A DNA stretch of 29,063 nt. Source: Lindgomyces ingoldianus (taxonomy: Eukaryota; Ascomycota; Dothideomycetes; Pleosporales; Lindgomycetaceae). Under the pieces are notes generated by a model that saw only the letters and a program-made list of their open reading frames with translations, was not told the DNA's origin and searched no databases. The position numbers and the translations under genes were made by a program. The stretch covers positions 87,011 through 116,073 of the forward strand of contig NW_022985231.1 of assembly GCF_010093535.1 (NCBI RefSeq). Reading direction: 5' to 3'. Positions 10,468 through 20,999 of the stretch are shown here, piece by piece. How positions within the stretch are numbered: position 1 is the stretch's first letter; each line of letters begins with the position of its first letter.

Positions 10468-10899
10468 CTATCGTGTGACTACTGCAAACACCATATCCAT
10501 ATCTATCTTGTATGCGAACAACCGCAGTTCGTTCGACTTTGACCACGGTACATGTGTTCGTTTGCGAAAACGCATGTCGTCTCTGCCGAGTCGCTGGTCA
10601 CTGCTGGCACCATGAGGCCTGTATTCGCCCGAGCCGTCCTCGTCCTCTTCGTCCACGTCGTCTGAGTGATTAGTGCCATCATTGGCAGTATCACTAAGGG
10701 GGCTGCTCGTCCGATCCGCATTAACCAGCGTCAAGCCTTCGCGGTCACATGAGCCTGACACATCCTCATATCGATACCTCAGTAGCACCCATGAATCCGA
10801 CGAAAGTTGCGTCATGCAGACGACTTTGCCTTCATTACCAAGGAGCTTGTTATCCCGAGCTATCAAGTTAAGAGACAAATTCGACTCGCTGCATCGCAT
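10468..10899 (-). pseudogene. SANT/Myb-like gene, N-terminal piece (split by hAT)
   Basis: An open frame from ATG at 10899 gives an acidic, Ser/Asp/Glu-rich region (NHSDDVDEEDEDGSGEY), a basic stretch, then VPWSKSNELRLFAYKIDMDM. That last part is the first half of a fungal SANT/Myb-like domain (family form: PWS..DE.RLLAYK..MGMEW). After MDM the frame runs into unrelated sequence and stops at 10468. The continuation MEWEDIF…VRTRWHML is found at 6062-5898 on the same strand, beyond the hAT. About 190 bp of non-domain sequence (10416-10484 plus 6063-6182) also separates the halves. It could be an earlier insertion; I could not make it a proper intron. The likely original role was a DNA-binding regulator; now broken. 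Confidence 0.75.
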
Positions 10900-12125
10900 A
10901 ATTGCTGTCACAAGTAACTAGCCGTCTGGAACAAGACAATGCACGAGATCGATTATCTAATAAGCCAAGTTGGCGCTAGGCCCATAGTCGTTGTTAGTTC
11001 CACCTCCAGCTTTCGTTCCTGGAGAGGATGTTCGTAGGACGCAAGACCGAGTCGAGCTATTCGTGCTCCAGCCTCATCATCTGGGTAATAGGCTGTCCTC
11101 GTGGATTTCCCCGGCTTCATCATCACCGCGCTTTCCGTTCTTTTCCCACTCTACTCCTTCAAAAGGAGAGATGGACTGTCTTGGGGAATAGAGCAGCTCC
11201 TGTGCCGTTCCCTCAGCATTTACACCATCTTCGCTATTCTTTTCACCAAGGCTGTTTAGGGACGGGGTTGGAGTTCCAGTGCGGCCACCTTGGCCGTTCT
11301 TATCAAGATAGTCATGACTAGACTCATTGCCGTCCTAGAACGGGAATCTGGGCTGCGTGGGGTCGACAGAGGCGTTGGCTTGGGTGTGGGCACATGATCA
11401 AATATAAGGCTCTCGGCTTGTCGCTCAGGCGGCTTCTACAGTGGACTGTTAACGAGTGAAAGGACAAACTCAGCTTGGCAACGGAAATTCAAAATTGTGT
11501 TACCAACACCTAGTCTTGCTAATGCTTCACTGATCAGGTGGCGTTGCCGGCACTAGGTTAACCCGAAGTAGGGGTAAGTGGATGCGGGAAGAGCTTATAT
11601 AGCCCAAGGCGACGTGAAGGTGGGTAGGTATGTTTTCTTCTGTAATTCCTGGCAGCGCGATGTGTAGTACGCGAGTGAGGCTAAGTACCGACTTGGTCCG
11701 CGAGGTTGCAATAGAGAGTGTGCGAGAGAGTGGGAGAGAGAAGTAGAATAGTATCGCAATAAGTACGAAGTATTAACTACAAAGAATCCTCCTCTGAACT
11801 TAGGAAATTCATCCAGTTTATATATCCAACTTCCCCCCTTCCACCCTGCCGCACTTGGCGTCTCTGTTACGGTCCCTGAGTGGACCCTAAGCGAGTGTCA
11901 GCCGACCGTCGTTCTGGACGGAGACGTATGGTGGAACTTCTTCCTTGCTGCACATCGGGAATGGCACTTGAGAGAGTCACGTGACAACCCGGGAGCTCTG
12001 GGGAAACCCGGATGGAGATAGTGGCTTGGCAGGATGCATGCATTGTATGCAAACTAGAAGTATATAGTCTTAATCTTAACTATTGTTTAGAGGGTTGTAA
12101 TTAACATTTAAGTCTTATCTTTACA
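10900..12125. other. Intergenic; putative minus-strand promoter elements
   Basis: No gene is recognised; the frames at 10991-11321 (+) lack motifs. On the minus strand there are two TATA-like words, GGCTATATAAGC near 11597 and GGATATATAAAC near 11818. The second is followed (in transcription direction) by pyrimidine-rich CTTCTCTCTCCCACTCTCTC at about 11718-11737. These could belong to the former SANT/Myb-like gene or to an unrecognised LTR. The region has normal composition. Confidence 0.35.
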
Positions 12126-12130
12126 TAAAC

Positions 12131-12302
12131 TGTGAGAGGTATCGAGCAGGAAACACAGGTCACAGAGAGGGAATGCAGGATAGGGGGGTAACAAGAGTAA
12201 ACCTTAGGGTCGGAGGCAGAGGTACGGAGGCCGAGGAGCCTATATACCCCGTGCCAAGCCTAGGGTACTCAGGGGTTGGATAGCTGTAACATAACCGTGA
12301 CA
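12131..12302 (-). mobile_element. Solo LTR, 172 bp
   Basis: On the minus strand the unit starts TGTCACGGTTATG and ends CTCTCACA (TG…CA). It contains a TATA-like GGGTATATAGG. It is flanked by an exact 5-bp duplication, TAAAC at 12126-12130 and 12303-12307, as expected for LTR retroelement integrase. There is no second LTR or internal coding region nearby, so it is a solo LTR left by recombination. A mutated relative lies at 27973-28150 on the plus strand. Confidence 0.88.
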
Positions 12303-12400
12303 TAAACTAAGTAGTTGTCAGATATGCGCACCTACTGTCAAGACAGGAGGAACGCTGGACGAAAGCTGCTACATAGTACGAGCAATAAGCTCGAACAGTA

Positions 12401-12612
12401 TGTTGCTGCAAATTGCAGCATGTTGCAAGCTGGTCGCGCATAGGGCTAGTGCGCGAGGGACTCGGACCGGAAAAACAAAGCCGAGCAACACGAGCAGAGC
12501 AGACAAAAAAAAAAACATCGATCAATCAAGACAATCAATCATCATCCCATACATCATATCCAAAACCCATCATTCATCTCAGGAAGCCCAGAAACAGTGC
12601 TTCAATCTGACA
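12401..12612 (+). mobile_element. LTR-like dispersed repeat, probably a solo LTR
   Basis: The last 56 bases are shared with the start of the window and both copies end at CTGACA. A start at TGTTGCTGCAAATTG (12401) would give a 212-bp TG…CA unit. A perfect 5-bp target duplication is not seen at those exact ends (CAGTA before, GTAGT after), so the left boundary is uncertain. It contains an A11 tract and a run of CAATCAAT-type repeats. Confidence 0.45.
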
Positions 12613-13070
12613 GTAGTACTAGTAGTTTATAAAGATACTATACTATTATATATCTTACACTGTAACAGCGCAGGCGATGTGATGACAAGCACTGTCTCTA
12701 CTACTGTATGGAGCTGGGGAAGCGAGGTAGAGCAGGTCGGCTCTATTTCAGTTAAACTAGGGGGGGCGTGGAGGAGAGGCTACACGTCGGCCGTCCAACG
12801 CTAAAGGTGAGCCGGCCACACGCTAATGCACGCTAAAGTCTTGGCACTACTTTGTTAGCCTAATAAAATTTCTGCTAGACAGATTAGTGTCTTTCTTACC
12901 ACACTACTTCTTCCTTACTAGATATAGACAACTCTAGTCTTACCTTACTGCAATATCCTCTGCAGCAGCCTTCTTAGCCCTAAAATTAAAAGAAGCAAGA
13001 TTAAGTAGAAAAAAAGAAAGAAAAAAGTAGTAACATTAAATATAAAGTATAAGCATGTTTAAAATATGTT
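12613..13070. other. Mutated repeat DNA left of the pogo element; relic TIR-like segment
   Basis: No gene. About 12787-12840 contains GAGCCGGCCACACGCTAATG and, further on, CTTGGCA. This shares the 12-mer GCCGGCCACACG with the terminal repeat of the element at 6592-7723 and may be a relic end of a related element; no partner end was found. From 12850 the sequence is AT-rich with the mutation signature. Confidence 0.4.
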
Positions 13071-13072
13071 TA

Positions 13073-14925
13073 ACATGGAACACAAGCAAGTCAGTAACAT
13101 AAGCAAGTTAGTAGCCTTACTAGCTTTCTCCACTTTTAAAACAACACAACTTAACAACGCATTAAAATACTATAAAAATATAAGTATCTAAGATAAAGTA
13201 GCGTCTATAGTATTCTTTTTACATGTGTAAGAATTATAACTAGGCTCTCTACAGCAACTATAGCGTGTAAGAGCCTGTTAACTTTGCCTTAATGCTAATG
13301 CATCCTGCTACCTACTTTGCTCTGCTAGCTGCTACGCGTTTTTTAAGTAACTATATCTACACCTTTTTTAATTATTATATTTTTATAATTTTAGATCTGC
13401 CTTTTTTTACACGCCTTTTACTTTGTTGCAGCCTTATTAGCTTTCTAAAAAGCAAAGACTTAATTACATAGTAGTAAAGCTAAATACATTACTATTTTAG
13501 CACCTTTAGTAAGATAATCTAGTATCTAAAGCATTTATATAAAGAATAAGTTTTAATGCTATTAAATCTTTATATAAAGTAAAGTTAACTACGCCTTAAG
13601 TTTATATATATTACTTAGTGTTTATAACACCTAAAGAGCCTTTAGTTAAGGTAGTAGTAGTAGTAAAAGTATATAAATAACTACATTAAGCTTTAATAGT
13701 ACTACTTCTAGTGTAAGTAAGACTAGCCTTACACCTTTAAAACTTATGTAAATATTCTTTAGTGTAAAAGCCTTTTTAAAAGCTGCTTTAAAAAAAGGCA
13801 AGAATTTAACCTTAGTAATATACTTTATATAGTAGTAAACTAAGCTATTAATCTTATCTTTATACACACACTTTAATAGTAAGAAGTAGCTAACATTAAG
13901 CAGCTAGAGAAGATGTAATAAATGTAGAGGTATATAAAGCGTATAAATATTGTTTTTTTTATAAAAGTCTTTAAATATAGCTAAGTAATAGCTTACATAA
14001 CTATCTAAGACTAAAAGTTAGCGCACGCCTACTATCTTATTCTTAGTATGCTTAATAAAGTGCTTTAGCTAGGTAACTTTAAGATTATTATTAGTCTATC
14101 TATTCTTACTTACACTAATCTTCTAGTTGCCTAAGATATCCTAATCCTTATACTAGGCAGATAGGTAGTACTAGGCCTAAAAATAATGTATAGTAGGATA
14201 GCCTACCTTATAGCATTAATTTCTTAAATAACTATAACTTACTTATAATTACTTAGTTATACTGCCTTAGGCTAATAATATCTTTCTAAGCTAGTAATAA
14301 CTATTTAAAATATTATCTAGCTTATTATAAAGCTAGCTTTATTAAAGTTAAAGGTATCTTTGTCTAAGATCTTATAGGTAGCCTATGTACGCTGTACAAG
14401 CTTAAACTAGGTCTATATTATCCTAAGATCCTTACATAGAGCTTGCTGCTAGTTATACAGTTAATTAAAACACATAGTAAGGCTATTTATATGCTTAACA
14501 AAGTTTAGTAGCTAGTTTTTTTTTACTAGCTAAGCACTGCGTGCAGTAAGCAGATTATTAGCTATAACTTACACAGTGTTTAGGCTAAGTAAGAATTCTT
14601 ATAAATTAAGGTTAAGTATATGTTTAATAGTTAACTTTTTTAGCTTAGTAATCTTTTTTAAGTTAAGCTAGTAATTATGTTGTGTAGGTTAACTAGTGTG
14701 TTAGTTATTTAAAGTTAATTAAGGCATAGTAAACATAGCTATAGCATAATTTACGCTTTTAATTTGCGTGTAATTAAGAGCTTAGATAGTAAGAATAATA
14801 CCTACTTTATTTAAACATAATTAAAAAGTAGTTAGTTAAGCTATAGTAGTTAATAGTTAACGCGTTGCGCAAAGTTAGTAAGGCTACTAACTTGCTTATG
14901 TTACTAACTCGCTTGTGTTCTATGT
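13073..14925 (-). mobile_element. Pogo/Fot1-type element, full length (1853 bp), RIP-mutated
   Basis: The left end reads ACATGGAACACAAGCAAGTC. The right end, on the minus strand, reads ACATAGAACACAAGCGAGTT. The inverted repeat runs about 50 bp with few differences, nearly all transitions. TA flanks both ends (13071-13072 and 14926-14927). The length is normal for an intact fungal pogo/Fot1 element, in contrast to the deletion derivative at 6592-7723. The left repeat keeps TGG and TCA where the right has TAG and TTA, so the two ends have been mutated to different degrees. Confidence 0.88.
13640..14760 (-). pseudogene. Pogo/Fot1-type transposase, destroyed by C-to-T mutation
   Basis: The DDE catalytic core is readable on the minus strand at about 14065-13846: KHFIKHTKNKIVGVR, then LLVLDSYVSYYLAIF, then NNIYTLYIPLHLLHLL and LKCVYKDKINS. 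Family members have LLILDGH.SH and YTLCMPPHSSHLLQPLD, so the second catalytic Asp survives. The stops replace Arg and Gln codons. The C-terminal part continues to about 13646 (VKFLPFFKAAFKKAF). The extent toward the N-terminus is approximate. Confidence 0.82.
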
Positions 14926-16205
14926 TATAATTTATTACTAACATTTAATTAATAATTTTAGAAGCTTATAATTCTTATGTTATCTGCTGCAGCACCTTTA
15001 TATATAGCTAGAATCTAATAAGTTTAGGTCCTTTCTAAGTATCTATAAACGCTTCCTAGTAGATATACATATTATGTTAGTACAGATAAAAGGTAAATTA
15101 AAAAGGTGCTTTAAAAGGGATTAGCTATAAGTAATATATTTCTAGTGTATTTAAAATATTTTTAACTACTTTTAGTTTTAATACTACTGTAAGAATAAAG
15201 TAAAAAAAAAGGTATAACCTACTTATACCTTAATAACTAGGCTTTATAGTAAAAATACTAATACATAGGTGCAAAGTATTACTAATACCTTAAAAATAGC
15301 TTATAAACATATTTACATTATTATGTAAACATAAAACTCTAGAAAAAGCTTTATTAGTATTAACAAACCCCTCTTTAAGTAAAGCCTAATAAGAAAAAAA
15401 AGCACTTTTTAGGTTTATTCCTATTAGTTTAACATTAATTTAACATTAAAGTTACTTATAAGACTTATACAGCGCAGTGCAGTCTAGTTTTATAATAAAT
15501 AAAGTTACTAGTAAGTTACATGTTTATAACATATTTACAATGTAACAGTAACATGCTAAAAACAGATATAAAACATATCTAGAGTCTAGTATTAGTATAT
15601 TAGCTGCTCTGCATAGTAATATTAGACAGAATATGCTAAAGATTACTTTTTTAGAAGAATTTCTAGAAAGCATAATGTTAAACACCTTTAAAAACTATTT
15701 AAAAAGAGTTCTAAATATATGTTAAAGAGTATAATAACTTACTATACTATTAAACTAAATACATTATAACTACTAAGATGTAGTAAGTTATCTACTACTA
15801 AACATAATTATAATGCTATGTTAACATGTTTAGAAGACGTTAACTACTTATAAGGCTACGCCTAGTTCCTACAGTAGACATGTTCTGTTAAGTTTAACAT
15901 TATTATTCTATTATATTTAGAACGTACTCTGTTCTTCCTTTTCTATTCTTATAGTAAGCATATGCATCTACCTCCTCCCCTCTATTACCTACTAGAAGAA
16001 ATAATACAGAGAATTACTATTACTATTTCAGCTTTTTTCTTCTCTTTTGTTCTTTATTACTAGGGATATAAATTTATATAGTAAAAACTAATCTTATAGA
16101 TCTATACTTTAGTATACCTAGTATCTAAGTTTAGGTTTTTAGAATATTAGCTAATGTAATCAAGCTGTTATAGACTTTTAAAAAAATAGTAATTACTATA
16201 AAAGT
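14926..16205. other. AT-rich mutated repeat DNA of unknown origin
   Basis: The composition and stop-codon pattern match the mutated transposons, but I could not identify a transposase, reverse transcriptase or terminal repeat. Short stretches look formerly coding on the plus strand (for example NKFRSFLSIYKRFLVDIHI near 15020-15080) but match nothing I recognise. The signature fades toward 16000-16205, where TCA and other normally lost words reappear. Normal composition resumes sharply at about 16205. Confidence 0.5.
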
Positions 16206-16377
16206 GGCAACCCTACTACACGCGTACTCTCCAAGGCTTCATCTGTCACTTTCCGACGGCCTCACCTGGGCATGGATGAGTCATCCTCATTCTACTGCAA
16301 CAACCTTTGTGTAGCCGCAAATGCGCAGGTAAGGAGTATCTGCTCTGTATATTTTCCATTGTTCATCGTCGCCTCCA

Positions 16378-17642
16378 CTACTCTTGGCCGTGCGACCGAT
16401 GGTACTCACTGGCACCGACAATCTCTACCTCTGAGAGAACTGAAAATTTAGCGTCCATACCGCCCACTTTCGGCCTCTTATAATCGATGACCGGCATCGA
16501 CTTTCGTCTCTGCACAAAGCTTGGTAATGATGGCTCAACACTGTCATCCTCCATTTCCCGCGAATTTCCCCTGCTAGATAACGCCATCCATGAAGTCAGG
16601 GACCTATACAAGCCTCGAAATCTAGAGCGCATCCTTCCCTCCTTAGGCAGGTACACTCTGAAAACAGGCATGCAGCAGCAGATCACCGCAAAGCCTAAGT
16701 GGAGCTCGTTCCATAGAGACGTCTGCGACAGCGACAAGAGGTCTATACGGAACCCTGTTAGTGATAAAGTGCAGATTGGTGGTGAATCTTCACCTACCGT
16801 CAAGGCTACTCTTTGAGGTCATCACAAGCCGTAAGATGCCTGTGACAATGACTCTGCAGCGTAGTCAGCAATCTTCATAATCTCAGAGGCAACTTCAGAA
16901 TACTCACACGCTACCAGTCAGGAAAATTACAGCGACACCAACCTTCTCCTCTGTCGGCAATGACAGTTTCAAGATTACTGAGATTGGTAGACATAATAGT
17001 ATAGCGTCAAAGACCAAATCGATCGAGTTCGTCCATAGGTAAACCACCTCCGCATTCAGGCATTTCCCTCTCACAGTTATATCGAAAGCTGCCTTCACAG
17101 GGGTGCAGACGAAGATGGTGCCAAAAAACATGGACAGTAGCCATCCTACAGACAATGATCCGATGCAGATGAGTGTATAACTAAGCCATCTCTTCACCGA
17201 AAACAGTCGGTAGTATAGGAAGATGACGCTCAATCGCGCAGCGGATTGAGTTGCAGAAACAAAGAATATGGAAATCCAGTTGATCTTGAACAGGTCAGCA
17301 ACCGTCACTTGTAGTCAAATGAAGTCACCACATACCAGCATGAGAGTGCTAACATCTTGGAGTGTTAGATACATGATGGGGCGCCTCAGCGATGGCCGAT
17401 ACTCTAGGTAACACTCTTAGCTCCTACTCCCTCAGAATGGTGGGCGGCATGCCGAGTATTGTGCAAACAGTGTCACCCCACATGAGTAAGCAGGCTGCAA
17501 CAGAAAACCAGTCGTCCCATTTCAGAGCAGCCCTTGTCAGTTTCCGAGCGTAAAAACGGAGTGTAACTGCAATTGTAGCGGCCACCCCCACGATTACATG
17601 TTCGACCACAACAGCGACAAAAATGTGATTCGTATCGGCCAT
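16378..17642 (-). CDS. Rhodopsin-like (SAT4/PTH11-type) seven-helix membrane protein
   Basis: The start is ATG 17642 (MADTNHIFVAVVVEHVIVG). The first exon covers helix 1, the conserved RFYARKLTRAALKWDDWF motif and helix 2. A small exon (about 17391-17336) encodes RRPIMYLTLQDVSTLML, and an intron at 17335-17285 (GTATGT…CTGAC…CAAG) follows. The exon 17284-16908 carries helices 3-6, including SATQSAARLSVIFLYYRLF, FFGTIFVCTPVKAAFD and a conserved Cys. The intron 16907-16854 (GTGAGT…GCTGAC…GCAG), a short exon 16853-16798, the intron 16797-16743 (CTAAC…TATAG) and a last exon 16742-16378 follow. The last exon holds helix 7 (LHLGFAVICCCMPVF) and a Ser/Arg-rich cytosolic tail. The family (fungal rhodopsin domain, PF20684-like) is common in secondary-metabolite clusters; function is generally unknown. 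The junction of the first two exons (about 17430-17390) could not be solved cleanly, so a lesion there is possible. It diverges from the adenylation gene. Confidence 0.8.
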
Positions 17643-18316
17643 GATTGTAGAGGTGCAAAGAAGGCAGTCCAGGAAGTTAATCGGAAGGACTAGCACCCTG
17701 GGGTATTTCAATATTCTAGAAGATTTCGAAATCCCAGTTGTTCGGGACGCCTACACCCTCATTCACTTCTGCCGAGCCTCTATTATACGATTATCTTACC
17801 TGCACTAGGTGGAAGTCAGTCTTAGACCTGCAGCGCATTCAACACCGAGAGTTCCCATCCTGCAGCTGCAGAATCCATGTAACTAACGAAGTCCGGGGCT
17901 GCGCACCTCGCTTCTTCCGGCCCCGAATTGACCCTGAGATTAGCCTATCATCCTAATCTTTGTCTCTTAGGAAGTTGTCTCGAGACACGAGAAGGATTTG
18001 ACGTGCAGAAGGATTCCCCAAAGAGCCACCGAAGTCCGACCTTCAGATTTCGATTAAACGCAAAACTACGCTCTCGTTTTCGCTATTGCGCTATTGGTCT
18101 CTGGTCTCGTTCCCATGCACGGCTCCTCAATATGCTGTGGCTAATCATAAACAGCTGAAGATTGGTGGTAGGCGTTTCTGCCTTATATCCCTTTTACCAT
18201 TTTAGGTCACAGTTGCATTTTATCAGATACTTGAGGTCATCCTCGCTTTCAGCAATACAACTAGCTAAGGTTCTTATTTTACTTTCAAGGGCACGACACA
18301 TTCGCTGAAAGACATT
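17643..18316. promoter_or_regulatory. Divergent promoter region, 7TM gene / adenylation gene
   Basis: This 674-bp interval separates two oppositely transcribed starts (17642 on minus, 18317 on plus) and must hold both promoters. It contains a GC-rich inverted repeat, CGGGGC at 17894-17899 and GCCCCG at 17920-17925, spaced by 20 bases; CGG/CCG inverted words are the usual target style of zinc-cluster regulators. No TATA box is convincing. The reading frames here are shadows without motifs. Confidence 0.4.
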
Positions 18317-20181
18317 ATGGCAACTCTCCAATTCGAGGAAGGAGTTAATCGACCTCAGGCAAAGGCTTCCCACTGCAGACAGCAGCTTCTCGTCAACATT
18401 TTAGATGGAATGGCTAATGTGAAGCCTAACGCAACTTACGCGCACGCACCCATCTCTCCCGTGGGTTATGACAAAGGCTTTCGGAGGATCACGTACCATC
18501 GACTGGCAAATGCTGTGAATGGCTTGGGTTGGTGGATCACGGCACAAATTGGAAGAAGCGCGTCCTTTGATACACTACTCTACCTGGGTCCAAATGACAT
18601 TCGCCAAACTGCCATCATTTTTGCTTGCATAAAGGCTGGCTATAAGGTCAGCAAACAATATCAATTGTGTTCCAAAACTTCATGATTCATTAACATTCAT
18701 CGTGTAGTGCCTCTTTACATCACATCGCCTTCAGCTGTGCGATACGCAATCGCTCCTGCGCAGTACTTCCTGCAAAGCAATTCTCACCTCGGACCCCTTG
18801 GGATTTCACATCCCATCTATCAAAGATGGATGCCCTCTTCCTATTTATCAAGTCCCTCCTCTGAACACTTTGCTTGTTGAAGACTATCCTTCTTACCCGT
18901 ACAAGAAGCCATTTGAGCAAGCGAAACATGACCCATTTCTCGTACTGCACACATCCGGTACATCGAGTACACCCCGACCAATGGTGTTGAAGAATGACTG
19001 GCTCGCGACATATCTTCAAAGTCTACATGCACCCTCACCACCAGGGTTTGAGTGCTTAGAGAGTCGAATGAGAGGTTGTCGGGTATTTGTGATGCTAACG
19101 CCTTATCATGTACGTCAGAGACATTTCCCCTCTCACTCTCCTAGATGGAGTTAAGTCATTCCAGGGTGCAAATCTGGACATCACGGTTTTCGGTGCATTG
19201 ACGAACGAGACTCCCATCATCCTTCCACCCGCAGAAGCCCCCGTCAATGTTCAAACTCTGATCCAAGGCCTTGGTACGATTGATGCCGATGTTTGTTATG
19301 TGCCTCCTCATTTTATTGAGGAAATTGCGAACAACCAAAAGTATGTCGAAATTGTAACATCACGTGCAAGTAGTCTAGTTTACGCCGCTGGAAAAGTGTC
19401 CGAAGCTCACGCTGATATCATGAGTGCGAAAATGGAATTTTGGGGCCGATACGGTGCTACCGAGCAGGGAACGGTGCCATCTCTTCGGGCCTTAGGCGGA
19501 TGGGATTGCACGATGTACAACTACATCATTCCCCATCCTACCGCAGGATGGCAGTTCCGACCTTATTCTTCGAGCAACGACGAGACCATCTACGAAGCCT
19601 TTATAGTCCGCGACGTGGAGAATTTGAAAGTTCAGCCCGTCTTCACATTGTTTGAGGAGTTGGAGGAGTATCCTACGCACGATTTATTCCTTGCGCACCC
19701 CAGGATCCCGGGAGCTTACAAGTGGTGTGGGAGGACTGACGACACTATCTCCTTATCAACCGCCGCCAACGTTAATCCGATGATTATGGAGCATGGACTA
19801 GACCAACATCAACATATAAAAGGGGTGTTGATGATTGGAAATGGGCGCCCACGACCCGCTCTTCTTGTAGAGCCGAACGACTGCGCGGTCTCTAATCAGA
19901 GCTTCATCGATGGCATCTGGGAAAGCGTGGAGAAGCTAAATCGGGCTTATTTTGTCGACCACAGGATACTCAAAAGTTACATCATTGTGACCAATGAGCG
20001 GGGTATGTGTCGGAGTGACAAGGGGACGGTGCAGAGGGGCAGAACGGTCGAGCTGTACGCGGAGGAACTGCGGGCATTGTATGAACCACGCTCAAATAGA
20101 TATGCTTCGAATGTCGATGTAATGGAGAAAGAACCTAGGGGTGATGGTTTCTCATCAAAGGCAGCGGTAGCAATAGCCTGA
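18317..20181 (+). CDS. NRPS-like stand-alone adenylation (AMP-binding) enzyme
   Basis: Predicted to activate a carboxylic acid, probably an aryl or amino acid, as an acyl-AMP. Exons are 18317-18646, 18708-19109 and 19165-20181 (582 residues). The introns are 61 bp (GTCAGC…TTAAC…GTAG) and 55 bp (GTACGT…CCAG), both phase 0. Core motifs in order: YLGPNDIRQTAIIFACIKAGYK at about 89-110; A3 P-loop HTSGTSSTPRPM at 191-202; A5 YGATEQG at 340-346; A7 GRTDD at 433-437; A10 SDKGTVQRGR with the candidate catalytic Lys530. The protein ends about 50 residues after A10: there is no carrier (T) domain and no reductase or thioesterase domain, unlike the A-T-R or A-T-TE NRPS-like enzymes it resembles. The P-loop departs from SGSTGxPKP (second Gly is Ser, Lys is Arg). 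It ends 20 bp from the convergent hydrolase gene. The splice model is well supported by continuous homology-like motifs. Confidence 0.88.
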
Positions 20182-20201
20182 ATTTGGATTCGTTTCTTCT
20201 C

Positions 20202-20999
20202 CTACTTCCGGCGCAAGTCTTCAATGATATCCTCTAGAACTGCAACAACCGCCTCAGCCAATTCCTTCGGCTGTTCAAGATGCGGGCTATGACTACTCTC
20301 CTTGAGTTCCCTGGATCTTGTCACACCAGCCCGTTCTGCATACATTTTCTGTGCTTCAAGAGGCAGCATTCGATCTCCTCCGCAGAACACGTACCCGAAA
20401 GCTCCATTGTACCATTCGTCTCCAAAGGGATCGTACTCTAATTTACTCACAAAACAGACAATCGGCATTTTTGGTAACACACCCGCCAATCTCTGAGCTT
20501 CATCGTCAGGCATATTGTGATACAGCATTTCCTTAGCCTTCGTGAGTTCTACGAGCCCCGTGTCGGGTTCATAATGCGCCCAGTCCGGAGTTTTGCCCTC
20601 AGAGAGACTGAATCCCTGGACATCCATAGCTGATTCTCCCTTCTTAGCGTTGAATGATGTAAAGAAGATCAGCGCTACGACTCCACCTTTCAAGCCTTTG
20701 GATTGCCGTTCGCGGAAGCTGAGACCGGAGATGGAAGATGGTCCATACACTCCACCGTAGGAGTGCATTAGGAGTACGACCTCCCTTTCCGAGGTCTCGA
20801 TAAGGGTCTGAAGGGTTTGGCGCAAAGACGTCGCGTCGGGATTAGAGGGAGTGCTTAAGAGGGTGTCGATATTGCTGTAATCGGTTATGGAAATGATGGT
20901 GGGATGAGACAAGGCAGAAAGGGCAGATTGGAGGGGTTCAAAGAAGGACCGAACGGGCCACGCGCCAGGGCAAATTACAATGGTAGGGTTCGAAGTCAT
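20202..20999 (-). CDS. Alpha/beta hydrolase, 265 residues
   Basis: A single-exon hydrolase of the fungal AB-hydrolase-6 type. The ATG at 20999 begins MTSNPTIVICPGAW, the usual family N-terminus; the frame is open further upstream but that extension is low complexity. The nucleophile elbow is LLMHSYGG with Ser80. The acid is probably Asp209 in CGGDR, and the catalytic His is probably His237 in SHSPHLEQP. There is no signal peptide or membrane anchor, so it is cytosolic. The oxyanion-loop motif usually reads PGAWH, but here is PGAWP. It lies tail to tail with the adenylation gene (20 bp apart). In such clusters these enzymes release, hydrolyse or transfer acyl groups. With an adenylation enzyme that lacks a thioesterase, an acyl-release or ester-hydrolysis role is possible, but this is inference. 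Confidence 0.9.
   Translation of the reverse strand: MTSNPTIVICPGAWPVRSFFEPLQSALSALSHPTIISITDYSNIDTLLSTPSNPDATSLRQTLQTLIETSEREVVLLMHSYGGVYGPSSISGLSFRERQSKGLKGGVVALIFFTSFNAKKGESAMDVQGFSLSEGKTPDWAHYEPDTGLVELTKAKEMLYHNMPDDEAQRLAGVLPKMPIVCFVSKLEYDPFGDEWYNGAFGYVFCGGDRMLPLEAQKMYAERAGVTRSRELKESSHSPHLEQPKELAEAVVAVLEDIIEDLRRK

Noticed and set aside
12400..12804. 134-codon plus-strand frame
   Set aside because: It runs through the LTR-like repeat and into unrelated sequence; no protein signature.
13646..13867. 73-codon minus-strand frame as a separate small gene
   Set aside because: It is the C-terminal part of the mutated pogo transposase, by continuity with the DDE core upstream.
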